This document shows, in pieces, positions 8,542-16,934 of a stretch of 64,000 bases of DNA. The position numbers and the translations under genes were made by a program. Position 1 is the first letter of the stretch. The number at the start of each line of letters is the position of its first letter. The stretch is taken from contig NZ_CP045298.1 in the NCBI RefSeq assembly GCF_009363115.1, positions 3,221,501-3,285,500 on the forward strand. Reading direction: 5' to 3'. The DNA is from Paenibacillus brasilensis. Its GTDB lineage: Bacteria; Bacillota; Bacilli; Paenibacillales; Paenibacillaceae. Under the pieces are notes generated by a model. That model saw nothing but the letters and a program-made list of their open reading frames with translations, ran no database searches and was not told where the DNA came from.

Positions 8542-8694
8542 GCTTTCGAGGTTGTTGGATACGTATCATATCCAATAACCGGCACCTCATGCATGTGGAG
8601 TGCGTGGTAGTAATATATCGAGATAAGAATGCATTGATGTACGAAGGCTAGAGGATAATTTTTTGAATATGTTCCTGCATTCAAAAAAAACGCT

Positions 8695-9312
8695 TTAGGG
8701 TTGAGTGCTGTCCATTGTTATTACCAAAGGAGAATTAATTTGAAAAATGTATGGGAGAAACAGTAAAAAGGGGCGACAAGCCCCTCTTATGTGGGCTATA
8801 GCCCGTTGAGTACGCGAAGCGTGCGAAACAAAAAACCACCTGCTATGCGGGTGGTGTAGTTTTAATATTATCCCTATAGAAGTAAATGGTTCCCAAAAAG
8901 AGTAATAAAGCGCTTCCGAAGTGATCCCGCCATAGAAAGCATCAAGATTGCCCCCATACAGATCAACCAGCAGGAAAACAATAGGCAAGGTTATTATTGA
9001 AATCAAAGAGATTCGGAAATAAAATGCGGCCAGTCTAGTATCTATGTTCTCCAGCCAATTATTCCGATAAGCAACTATTTCCATCCAAAACAGTAAAAAT
9101 TGAGGGAAATACCCTAAGGAAAAATCATGGATATATAAACGATTTGTAGGGAATATCAACCTTGTGATGAAGTTAAGAGAACCTACAGCCAGAATAAAAT
9201 AGAAAATGCTTACCTTGTTCGGATAATTCATCTGAATAATGAACTTTCCACTCCAAATACGTATCAAAGCATAAAATAATGTAAAATAAAACAAGGCCAT
9301 AATAAACCACAT
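8695..9312 (-). pseudogene. Acyltransferase-3-like membrane protein, truncated
   Basis: About 165 residues look like the C-terminal half of a multi-pass acyltransferase-3 (O-acyltransferase) protein: several hydrophobic segments and DFSLGYFPQFLLFWMEIVAYRNNWL, typical of that family. The N-terminal catalytic-His part is missing. After FTSIGIILKL the frame runs through a terminator hairpin (8828-8855) into unrelated low-complexity sequence, so the 3' end is also lost. It lies between IS copy 1 and the alpha-oxoamine synthase gene. I infer a remnant rather than a working gene. Confidence 0.6.
8828..8855 (-). terminator. Minus-strand intrinsic terminator
   Basis: The minus strand reads a GC-rich stem (ACCACC / GGTGGT with loop bases between) followed by TTTTTTGTTT. 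It probably ends transcription from the alpha-oxoamine synthase/acyltransferase side. Confidence 0.65.
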
Positions 9313-9354
9313 GTTATAAAAGCCAACATATAGGACCTTTCTTGTCGGCTCTCC

Positions 9355-10542
9355 CTACCCCCCAATCAACTCTAGTTCCCTGCCGATCTGCTCAAATATA
9401 TGTAGTGTAAGATCAAGTTGCTCAGGGGTATGGGTTGCCATTAACGATGTACGAATAATTTCACATCCTTCCTGAACAGCAGGAGAAATCACCGGGTTGG
9501 TATAAATACCTGCTTTCATTAATTTATTCCAAAACAGAAATGTTTTTAATTCACCTCTTACATGGATCGGAATAATAGGTGTTTCACTGTGTCCTGTGTC
9601 AAATCCCAGTTTTTGTAGCCCAGTCAGCATGTTCTGTGTATGTTCTTTTAACGTGCTTCTGAGCTCTGGCTCAAGCCGAATAATTTCCAACGCTTTCAGA
9701 CTTGCGGCCGCGCTCGCAGGGGTCATACTGGTGCTAAAGATCATGCTCCGGCCCCAGTGTTGGATATAATCAATAATATCCGTATCTCCAGCAACAAAAC
9801 CTCCCAAGCTTCCAAAGGATTTACTAAACGTTCCGGTGATCAGATCAATTTCCGACTCAACTCCAAGGTGTTCTCCGGTTCCCCTTCCATTTGGACCCAA
9901 TACGCCAATTCCATGAGCATCATCTACCAGCAAGCGGGCGTTATACTGCTGCTTAAGGGCTGCAATGGCTTTCAGATCGGCAATATCCCCCTCCATACTG
10001 AATACACCATCAACTATGATCAGTTTTCCAGCACCCTTGGGAGCAGCATTCAGCTTAGCCTCAAGATCATTCATATCATTATGCCTAAAACGCAGCAACT
10101 TACAGGAGGCGAGCTGCACCCCGTCAACAATAGAAGCATGTACCTGGCGATCTACAATAGCTACATCATTGCGTCCCAGAATGGCTGAGATTACTCCCAA
10201 GTTCATCTGATATCCAGTAGAAAAGACAATAGCACTCTCTCTATTCAAAAATTCAGCTAACTGGGTTTCTAGTTCAAGATGGAGAGGAAGAGTCCCGCTA
10301 AGAAATCTGGAGCCGCAAGTCGATGTACCGTATCTCTGCATCGCCTCAACAGCTCCCTGAGTTAGTCTAGCATCACCGGACAAACCTAGATAGTCATTAG
10401 CTCCGAGCATGATCATATTTTGATTTTGAACAATGACTTCTGGTCCTCTTTTTTCCTGAATAGGCATAAAGTAAGGGTAGGTATCATTAGCACGTAGTTT
10501 TTTGATTTCGTCCCAACTCATACATTTGTTAAAAATATCCAC
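9355..10542 (-). CDS. Alpha-oxoamine synthase (AONS/KBL-like, PLP-dependent)
   Basis: This 395-residue protein belongs to the fold-type I family that condenses an amino acid with an acyl-CoA and releases CO2 (8-amino-7-oxononanoate synthase, 2-amino-3-ketobutyrate ligase, serine palmitoyltransferase, CqsA). Visible features are the PLP-stacking His 135 (VDRQVHASIVDG), DDAH (207-210) and the Schiff-base Lys 241 in TGTFSKSFGSLGG. Length is normal, and GAGGTGATT precedes the ATG. No biotin or threonine-degradation gene is nearby; neighbours are a truncated acyltransferase and a broken SMR transporter, so a role in a small acyl-amino metabolite or lipid is possible but unproven. Confidence 0.85.
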   Translation of the reverse strand: MDIFNKCMSWDEIKKLRANDTYPYFMPIQEKRGPEVIVQNQNMIMLGANDYLGLSGDARLTQGAVEAMQRYGTSTCGSRFLSGTLPLHLELETQLAEFLNRESAIVFSTGYQMNLGVISAILGRNDVAIVDRQVHASIVDGVQLASCKLLRFRHNDMNDLEAKLNAAPKGAGKLIIVDGVFSMEGDIADLKAIAALKQQYNARLLVDDAHGIGVLGPNGRGTGEHLGVESEIDLITGTFSKSFGSLGGFVAGDTDIIDYIQHWGRSMIFSTSMTPASAAASLKALEIIRLEPELRSTLKEHTQNMLTGLQKLGFDTGHSETPIIPIHVRGELKTFLFWNKLMKAGIYTNPVISPAVQEGCEIIRTSLMATHTPEQLDLTLHIFEQIGRELELIGG

Positions 10543-10858
10543 AACTAATCACCTCGGCATCTTTATAATTTACTTTCCCGTTGTATATCTTGCTTTGTTT
10601 CTTGTGAATCTTTAGTCAGATTCAAAGTAATTACACCTATAATGATCAAAATAATTGCAACAATTTTCACAAAGAGAGGCGTTCGTTAAAATAAAGGAGA
10701 CCGATACAGGCAATCAGAACAATGCCCATTCCAGACCAGACCGCGTAGGCAACGGATACATCAATTTTCTTAAGGGTCAAGGTTAGAAATGATAAGCTCC
10801 CTAGATAGAACACCACCAACAATATGCTAGGAACAAGCTTGGTGAATCCTTGTGACAG

Positions 10859-11991
10859 CACGCCTGTTGATTAACCAAAATAAGCAATTTAATTAATAGA
10901 ATTAGAGGCACGCTGAAGAAGAACACGCTGGATCTGGATCACCCATTCCACCGGTAGTTTTTCCAGAAGAAAAGATGAGAAAATCGGGCAAAGGAAAGAA
11001 TGGCATGTTTGGGCCACGTCGTTTGAGCGGTATCAAATGGCCATTTAAGCAGGACATAAACGATGAGCGCGCAAAAGAGTTGCCCATAGACCGCATTTTC
11101 GCTGGTGCCAAACAGCGTTGGAATATTCAAATGTTGCTTGATCCAACGGAAAAAGACCTCAATCTGCCATCGAGCTTTATACATCTGTGCGATTTGTTCT
11201 GCCGTGACCTGCACTAAATCGGTAACGACTCGGATTTCTCGACCTTCAAAATCCCGAAACATCACCACACGATGACGTTGCTTGGAATAACACTGAGGTG
11301 TCCCTAACTGGCAAGTGATATCCCGAATGACAGAAGAATTTGCTTTCTGGAGGCGGGAAAGGGCATGAGGTTTTTCCAAATGGACGTTGTCGCGAAGCCG
11401 AATAACAAAGGATTGTCCCTGGATTTTGAAGTCGTCCAGACGCTCCAGTTTCCCATAAGCACGGTCCATCACCAAAATGTAGTCCGGTTGAGCCAACGTT
11501 TCGACCACCTGAAGAGGTTGCCCATTTGAGACTCGCAAAGCGACATGAAGTTTAATGTCTGCACGTTCCCCGTGATAAGGGGCCCAGGAAGTCGTGTTTT
11601 TCCCACGGTTATGGTGGTCGAGTCGATGAGGAGTATTCATTGGGAAACGTAAGTTTTCGGCGTGTTTCTCGGCTACACTTGTGAATGACTCGATCAAAAA
11701 GCTCCTTAAATATAGCAAAGGGGACTTCGGCTGCTTTGGTGGAAAAACACGAATAATGAACCACAGGTAAGCCACTGTGAGCGGCATGATCCACACCGGA
11801 ACGATAACTGTCCCATTGTTCTAAGGCAGCTGCACACCAGTATTGAAGTAAGTGGGTTACCGTGAATTTACGGGCTTTGTCTTCATAGTCTGTTTCCTTG
11901 GCAACGCTTTGCACTTCTTCCGGTGTCAAAATAGATTGAAGGATCGTGATAGACTTTTTTTCTACCATTTAGTGGTTAATCAACAGGCGTG
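10859..11991 (-). mobile_element. IS4-family insertion sequence, copy 2
   Basis: The ends carry the same 19-bp inverted repeats as copy 1 (10859-10877 and 11973-11991). The 9-bp duplication ttgtgacag flanks it (10850-10858 and 11992-12000). It interrupts the SMR gene. It is about 130 bp shorter than copy 1, owing to internal deletions in the transposase gene. Confidence 0.93.
10939..11968 (-). pseudogene. IS4-type transposase, frameshifted (copy 2)
   Basis: The start MVEKKSITILQSILTPEEVQ and later YKARWQIEVFFRWIK (the YREK signature) mark an IS4 transposase related to copy 1. Two single-base losses are inferred near 11630-11650: one before the DSTTITVGKT block and one inside cttcctggg, after which SWAPYHGERADIKLHVAL resumes. 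Relative to copy 1, a stretch before DYILVMDRAYGK is also missing. The frame ends early after FWKNYRWNG. The protein should be inactive. Confidence 0.85.
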
Positions 11992-12111
11992 TTGTGACAG
12001 CTTCATACTGGTTGTACCAGCTGCTTCAAACAGAATAGCTAGACACAAATATACCCATTCGATCCCAATCACCCCACTATTCATGACGCCATTCGATTAG
12101 ACTCTAGGTAA

Positions 12112-12140
12112 ATTATACAATAAAATAAACATTGACACAA
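12112..12140 (-). promoter_or_regulatory. Probable promoter of the SMR gene
   Basis: On the minus strand TTGTGT (12140-12135) and TATAAT (12117-12112) are separated by 17 bases and lie just upstream of the SMR start at 12084. A weaker plus-strand TTGACA (12132-12137) overlaps it. Confidence 0.45.
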
Positions 12141-12259
12141 CAATTTTGTTTATTATTATAATGAATTGAAAATTTTGTGATATTGATCACTATTGCTTCT
12201 ATCAATAGAATATAAACACAAAATTGAGAGAATTAGGATTATTTTCAGTATGATAGCAG

Positions 12260-12884
12260 CCTGAAGGCATACCGTGGAAGGGTCTTAGTTTCACCGCGGA
12301 TGGGCGTCTGTTTCAGATCACGGACAAACATAACAACGGATTCAGTTTATGTATAGCAGAGATGCATCTGGTGTACCGTTATTGACGACTGTTCGGGATG
12401 CTGTTGGGAACGCAATTCAGATTCATTATTCTTCAACCGATATTACCCTAAGTAAGGGAAATGAACGTGTAGTAATATCACAAGCACCAAGAGCAAAATG
12501 TAGGCTTGCTGGATAGTGTGACAGATACCAAGGGACGTAGAACCTCCTATTCGTATTTGTTAGCCCATGCTGGCTTAACTTGCTATTCTTCGACGCATCG
12601 CGCGGAATATCCAATCCATATGCGTTATATAGCTATGATATTTGGGGGGGATGATATAGCTTCTTCGCAGGAGAAGGTATACAATCCATTCCGTTACTCG
12701 GGTGAGCTACGGGATGATACAACGGAACTGCAATACCTGCGAGCAAATGGTATGATCCCGCAAACGGCAGGTTTATTAATGAGGATACGTATGAAGGGGA
12801 TATTAAGAATCCGCTGAGTTTAAATTTGTACATTTACGTGAGTAATAATCCGTTGATTTATGTGGATCCAACAAGATGTACACA
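12260..12884 (+). pseudogene. RHS-repeat protein remnant
   Basis: Several frames in succession encode RHS/YD-repeat sequence: SFTADGRLFQITDKHNN, then LLTTVRDAVGNAIQIHYS, then SVTDTKGRRTSYSYL. The conserved RHS core follows: YNPFRYSGELRDDTTELQYL, then INEDTYEGDIKNPLSLNLYI, ending NNPLIYVDPT. At least three frame changes and large deletions are present. RHS proteins usually carry a variable C-terminal toxin after the core, but here the sequence after the core has no recognisable toxin and soon joins a hydrolase fragment. It is a decayed remnant of a polymorphic toxin or cell-surface gene. Confidence 0.85.
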
Positions 12885-12916
12885 AGAAATCGGAGGCTCT
12901 GAATTTGATACTAGTA

Positions 12917-13598
12917 GAATGAATATCCTCTCAAACGCACTGAGTGGACACCGTTTTTCCTTGATGCGGACTCAAAGCGGCTTTCCGTAGAAAAGCCAGA
13001 ATCAACAGCACAACTCTGTTATGAAGGGGATAAAGACCGTGAATCTGTTTCATGGGCTAAACCTTACATGATAAAGACATTTGACAAGGGTGAAATCTCT
13101 GCAAAAAGAGTGATGTTTGAAACGGCTCCTTTTGACAATGAAACAGAGATACTGGGTCCAATCAAACTTCATTTATGGGCTTCATCGTCAACTGATGACA
13201 TGGATATCTTTGTATCCTTGCGTAATATTAATCCACAAGGTAAAGAGGTGGTCAATTCAGGGGCACTAACCGAGAACTTTCCAATCAGCCAGGGGTGGCT
13301 ACGTGCCTCTTTGCGTAAGTTGGATGAAGAGCTATCTACTGAATATAAGCCATACTACGCCTTTGATGAGGTTCAGAAACTAATTCCTGGAAAAGTCTAT
13401 CCTTTAGATATAGAAATATGGGATAGTTCAGTTGTTCTATCTAAAGGACATCGTCTTCTTTTAGAAATAGGGAGCCAAAATCAGAGTGGGTGTGCATTAT
13501 TAATGCAAACATCAGATGATAGAAATTGGGATGCAGATACAACCATTTATACAGGCGGAAAATATGCGTCTTACTTGCTGCTTCCAGTTATTCCTTAA
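12917..13598 (+). pseudogene. CocE/NonD-type hydrolase, C-terminal (PepX_C) domain only
   Basis: The open frame begins without a proper start at about NEYPLKRTEWTPFFLD and continues to VLSKGHRLLLEIGSQNQSG. This is the jelly-roll C-terminal domain of X-prolyl dipeptidyl peptidase/cocaine-esterase-like hydrolases (FETAPFDNETEILGPIKLHL, DMDIFVSLRNINPQGKEV). The catalytic alpha/beta-hydrolase domain is missing, having been replaced upstream by RHS remnant sequence. An internal ATG (13068) could start a 176-residue piece, but it has no clear ribosome binding site. I treat it as a 5'-truncated pseudogene. Confidence 0.75.
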
Positions 13599-13643
13599 GA
13601 CCTTTCAGGTTACAGAAAATTATTAGAGTAGGAGTGTATTAAA

Positions 13644-14488
13644 ATGCAAGAAAAAAGAAAGAGATCTGCCGAACAGCCTATGGCAAGGATGGTAGGGCAC
13701 GGTGTAGACTATGCAAATATGTGTAAAAGGCTAGAGGCAGGTGAAGACTATGTAATTGTGTGTGAAGAAATCGGAGATAGGGCACAGGCGTATGCGGAGA
13801 AAGAATTGGCAAAGGGGCATAATCAAACTGCAAGTATCTTTTTATTAAATGCATCTGCAATATATAGAGTAGGAGAATATGGACTCGTAAATATTACTGA
13901 GGAGAAATTGAGACTGTATAGAAAAATGGTTGATTGCTTTAACAAAGGAATTCGTCTAAGTCATAGATTGAAATCAGAAAGAATTGAGCTGCCCTATAAG
14001 GACTCGAAATTAAATGGATGGTTACTCATTCCAAATGATGCACTAAAGGATGTCCTAGTTGTTCTTATTATTGCAGGCTGGACAGGTTTTAAGGAAGAAA
14101 TGTATTCAGCGTATGCCATACATTTGATTGAAAGAGGCATGCAGTGTGTATAGTGGATGGTCCTGGTCAGGGTGAGACTCTATACTTCGATCACTGCTAT
14201 CAAGAAATTAAAATGGAGAAAGCGTATAGAGTTGTTCTTGAATTCCTTAAGAATTATCCGAATGTAGGCGATAAAATTGGTGTTTTGGGATCAAGCTTCG
14301 GGGGATATCTGTGCGTAAGATCAGCGGCTTATAATGCTGACCTAACTTTTGTTTGTGTTTCCAAAGGCGGTTCCTACCATCCTCTTGAAATCACTAATAA
14401 AATTCCTTATTATCGTGATAAGATTTTGGTGAGATGGGGTAAGGATAAAAGTGAACGATGCTGCCCAATAATCGAAACCGCAGAGTAG
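13644..14488 (+). pseudogene. Alpha/beta hydrolase (FrsA/DUF1100-like), frameshifted
   Basis: Two overlapping frames make one alpha/beta hydrolase. The first has an N-terminal helical part and LPYKDSKLNGWLLIPND, leading into the core (VLVVLIIAGWTGFKEEM). The second continues CIVDGPGQGETLYFDH and holds the nucleophile elbow GSSFGGYLCVR. A missing base near 14140 (ggcatgcagtg) explains the break. The product then stops soon after KIPYYRDKILVRWGKDK, before the expected Asp and His, so the 3' end is also lost. The start ATG follows AGTAGGAGTG. Substrate is unknown. Confidence 0.75.
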
Positions 14489-14660
14489 TCATTTTTCAAA
14501 ATTATACGGTTCCAGCATACATATACGTTTCAGAAGTTTAAGCAAACAATAGGCTTAGTACAATGATGTAACGCATTAGAAAACGCAAAAGTAACGAAAA
14601 GGTACAGGAACTCTGGCTATGAGCTAGGGTTTCTTTTTCATTTAGAGAGGAGCAACAAGA

Positions 14661-14804
14661 TTGCTATTAATGTTACAAGCAATAATCATAGAAATATTAA
14701 GATTTATTACTGCAATTGGTGTGTTTTTCACCTGGATGTGGATTGGAAATCAAATTCGTAAACGTAGAAACGTTAATTCCGTACATAAAAAACGCAAGAA
14801 ATAA
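14661..14804 (+). CDS. Possible 47-residue single-span membrane peptide
   Basis: From TTG 14661, preceded by AGAGAGGAGC, a short frame encodes a hydrophobic segment (about residues 5-30, IIIEILRFITAIGVFFTWMW) followed by a very basic tail ending KKRKK. It overlaps the start of the ParB-methyltransferase frame. The good ribosome binding site and the positive-inside pattern support it. It resembles no family I know and could be chance. Confidence 0.35.
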   Translation: MLLMLQAIIIEILRFITAIGVFFTWMWIGNQIRKRRNVNSVHKKRKK

Positions 14805-15790
14805 TGAGAAAGCTGTAGATTATGTAGCAACGAGTATTCAGAGTTATGGATTTAAGAATCCGATTCTGATTGACAGTAATCATGAAATCATAGCAGGACA
14901 TACTCGTCTGTTAGCAGCTAAGAAGCTTGGACTAAAGGAAGTTCCAACGATACTGGTGGATGATTTAACTCCTGAACAGGTCAAAGCCTTCAGAATCGCA
15001 GACAATAAAACGGCTGAGTATGCGGATTGGAATTTTGAATTGTTAGCGCAGGAACTAGAAGAATTAAAACTGGCTGATTATGATCTTTCTCTAACTGGAT
15101 TTGATATGAGCGAGTGTGAGAAGTTGTTAGATATATTGCATGAAAATACAGCCGATGATGAGGATGATTTTAATGTAGAAGAAGCATTACCTGAACATCC
15201 GGTCACTCATAAAGGTGATATTTGGCTACTTGGGAAGCATAGGATCATCTGCGGTGACTCGACTAATCCGAAAGATATCGCAACATTGATGGACGGTAAG
15301 AAGGCTCAGCTTATTGTAACCGATCCACCTTATAATGTGGACTATACAGGTAAAACGAAGGATGCTAATGGGACATGCCGATTATCACTGGATGCATGAA
15401 CCTGTATTGTACGGATGGAAGCCGACAAGTGGACACTACTGGAACAGTGATCGTAAGCAAACGACATTATGGCAATTTGATCGTCCTTTCCGCAATGAAT
15501 CTCATCTAACCATGAAGCCGATTCCCTTGATTAGCTATCCAATTAAAAATTCGAGCAAACTTGGTGATATCGTATTTGATCCATTCGGTGGTTCAGGTTC
15601 AACGTTGATTGCTTGTGAGGAAACGGATCGGATTTGCTATACCAGTGAGCTTGATCCCAAATATGTAGATGTGATTGTGAAGCGGTATATTGCCCACGTT
15701 GGTAGCGATAGCAATGTATATTTGATTCGGGAAGGTAAGCAATATAGTTATCAAGAAGTAGTTGCTGAGCCAGAATTAGAGAATTCGTAG
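14716..15790 (+). pseudogene. Phage ParB-like/DNA methyltransferase fusion with internal deletion
   Basis: The N-terminal part is a ParB-like nuclease domain (LIPYIKNARNNEKAVDYVAT, EIIAGHTRLLAAKKLGL). It is followed by the start of an N4/N6 methyltransferase (GDSTNPKDIATLMDG, catalytic DPPYNVDY). The C-terminal part in another frame has the SAM-binding FDPFGGSGSTLIACEE. Between them about 60 residues are missing and the frame changes near 15370. The lost segment survives in the fragment at 31.6 kb (FIEAGFKLAQCCIWAKQA). Such fusions sit just before terminase genes in Bacillota phages. The true start may be TTG 14743 (MEIKFVNVETLIPY). Inactive as it stands. Confidence 0.85.
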
Positions 15791-16075
15791 TTAACCTTTT
15801 CTCAATAAAAGTGAAGATATAAATACAATTGCAGCGAACAAGGAGACACTGAAACTAACTATGGCATAAGTTTTTCGATTTGCTTTAAATTCGGAGATGC
15901 CAGAAAATAAAAACATGAGGCTTAGAAAAAGCTGTGTAAGTGATGGTGAAAATCGATTGTTACCAGGATAAGCAAGAGACAAAAGGGATGTGATTATAAC
16001 AACAGCAGCACATGAAGATTTAAGAATTTGATATATGTTCATTTTTTTGATCATAGATCTGCTCCCCTTTCCCAT
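15791..16075 (-). CDS. DUF3953-like small membrane protein
   Basis: The 94-residue protein has three hydrophobic segments (CAAVVIITSLLSLAY, LFLSLMFLFSGISEF, FSVSLFAAIVFISSLLL) and the FSGISEFKANRKTYAIVSF block typical of DUF3953 proteins of Bacillota. Function is unknown. It faces the opposite way to the phage genes and is bracketed by two copies of the methyltransferase tail (before 15790 and at 16130-16204), as though it had been inserted. A decayed copy of the same segment lies at 31787-32070. Confidence 0.65.
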   Translation of the reverse strand: MGKGSRSMIKKMNIYQILKSSCAAVVIITSLLSLAYPGNNRFSPSLTQLFLSLMFLFSGISEFKANRKTYAIVSFSVSLFAAIVFISSLLLRKG

Positions 16076-16129
16076 TTAGTTTATTATACGGTGAAATCCT
16101 ATTATACAGTATTATGCAACTATTTAGTT

Positions 16130-16204
16130 AGAAATGGTAAGGAATATGGTTTTCAAGAAGCCGTTGCTGAGTCGGTAAGGTCAGAGGTATCATGTGCTGA
16201 CTAA
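16130..16204 (+). pseudogene. Second copy of the methyltransferase C-terminal tail
   Basis: The frame RNGKEYGFQEAVAESVRS ending at TAA 16202-16204 matches the tail REGKQYSYQEVVAEPELE of the preceding methyltransferase frame. Having two tails, one on each side of the DUF3953-like gene, points to insertion with partial duplication. Confidence 0.75.
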
Positions 16205-16222
16205 ACCGAAGGGGTGATTTGA

Positions 16223-16384
16223 TTGGGCAAGGCAAAAGTGAATATGGTGATTGGATTCCTAAAGGGCATGCAAGCCGAAAAGGTAAATGTGCTAGGAACT
16301 GAGGAGGCTCGGGAGGACAATGAGTTGATTCAGAAGGTGATTGAGGATATCGAGTTGGTTTACGAGGCTGAGCTAGAAGGATAA
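16223..16384 (+). CDS. Small phage-module protein, 53 residues
   Basis: TTG 16223 follows AAGGGGTGATT and opens a 53-residue frame beginning MGKAKVNMVIGFLKGMQAEK and ending in an acidic helix (KVIEDIELVYEAELEG). It sits between the methyltransferase and the terminase small-subunit gene. A partial decayed copy (FLKGMQVEKVNVLGA) at 32.1 kb shows the reading frame belonged to the module. Function is unknown. Confidence 0.55.
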   Translation: MGKAKVNMVIGFLKGMQAEKVNVLGTEEAREDNELIQKVIEDIELVYEAELEG

Positions 16385-16451
16385 GCTGGAATACATATGG
16401 GGAGTGGGCTATATAGTCTATTCCCTTTTTTCGTGATGGAGGTGAGCTAAG

Positions 16452-16886
16452 ATGAGCAAAAACAATGACAAGCCAAAAAGAAACAAGCCAAAGATACTGA
16501 CCAAGTATAATCAATTTTTTGTGCCAAGGCTCAGGGATGTTCCCGTTTGGGTACGTGAAGGAGCCACAGATGAAGAGATTGCGAAACGACTGAATATTCA
16601 TATTTGGACATTAGGCGATTATCGCAGAAAGCATTCGAAATTTGCTGAAGCATTGGAACGTCCAACCAAGTGGGAAACCCATGTATATCCTCGGTTAGCG
16701 GAGATTCAAAAATGGTTTGAAGAAGGCGTGAACGCGGAGGACATTATCAGGAAACTCGATATAGGTAAAACGACTTGGTACGAGTATATTGATAAACATC
16801 CGATGCTGGCTGAACTAGTCAAATGGAGCAGATCTGTCCCTATCTCACACGTGGAAAATTCACTTTTGAAAGCTGCTACAGGGTAA
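16452..16886 (+). CDS. Terminase small subunit-like HTH protein (phBC6A51 type), probably truncated
   Basis: The 144-residue protein has two similar helix-turn-helix units (VPVWVREGATDEEIAKRLNI and IQKWFEEGVNAEDIIRKLDI), each followed by a Trp-containing turn. This is the pattern of phBC6A51-type small terminase or DNA-recognition proteins. ATG follows GGAGGTGAG. The frame stops at HVENSLLKAATG, where relatives normally continue (ATGYEY...), so a C-terminal piece may be missing. It directly precedes the large terminase, which fits packaging-site recognition. Confidence 0.7.
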   Translation: MSKNNDKPKRNKPKILTKYNQFFVPRLRDVPVWVREGATDEEIAKRLNIHIWTLGDYRRKHSKFAEALERPTKWETHVYPRLAEIQKWFEEGVNAEDIIRKLDIGKTTWYEYIDKHPMLAELVKWSRSVPISHVENSLLKAATG

Positions 16887-16934
16887 CTGACCAAAACATT
16901 CTCTTTCTCCGAACTGCGCAAGTTTATAGGTGAG

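Larger units (their letters stand above)
10563..12084 (-). pseudogene. SMR (EmrE-like) transporter split by IS4 copy 2 and frameshifted
   Basis: Joining 12084-11992 with 10858-10563 across the insertion gives an SMR protein: WVYLCLAILFEAAGTTSMKL, then SQGFTKLVPSILLVVFYLGS, then VSVAYAVWSGMGIV and the last helix VKIVAIILIIIGVITLNL. The membrane Glu of LFEAAG is present. Two lesions are seen: the IS4 element after codon ~30, and an extra CT dinucleotide in cgcctctctttg near 10668, which stops the frame after NERLSL. The family exports cationic drugs or polyamines; this copy is dead. It lay upstream of and collinear with the alpha-oxoamine synthase gene, perhaps as one operon. Confidence 0.88.
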
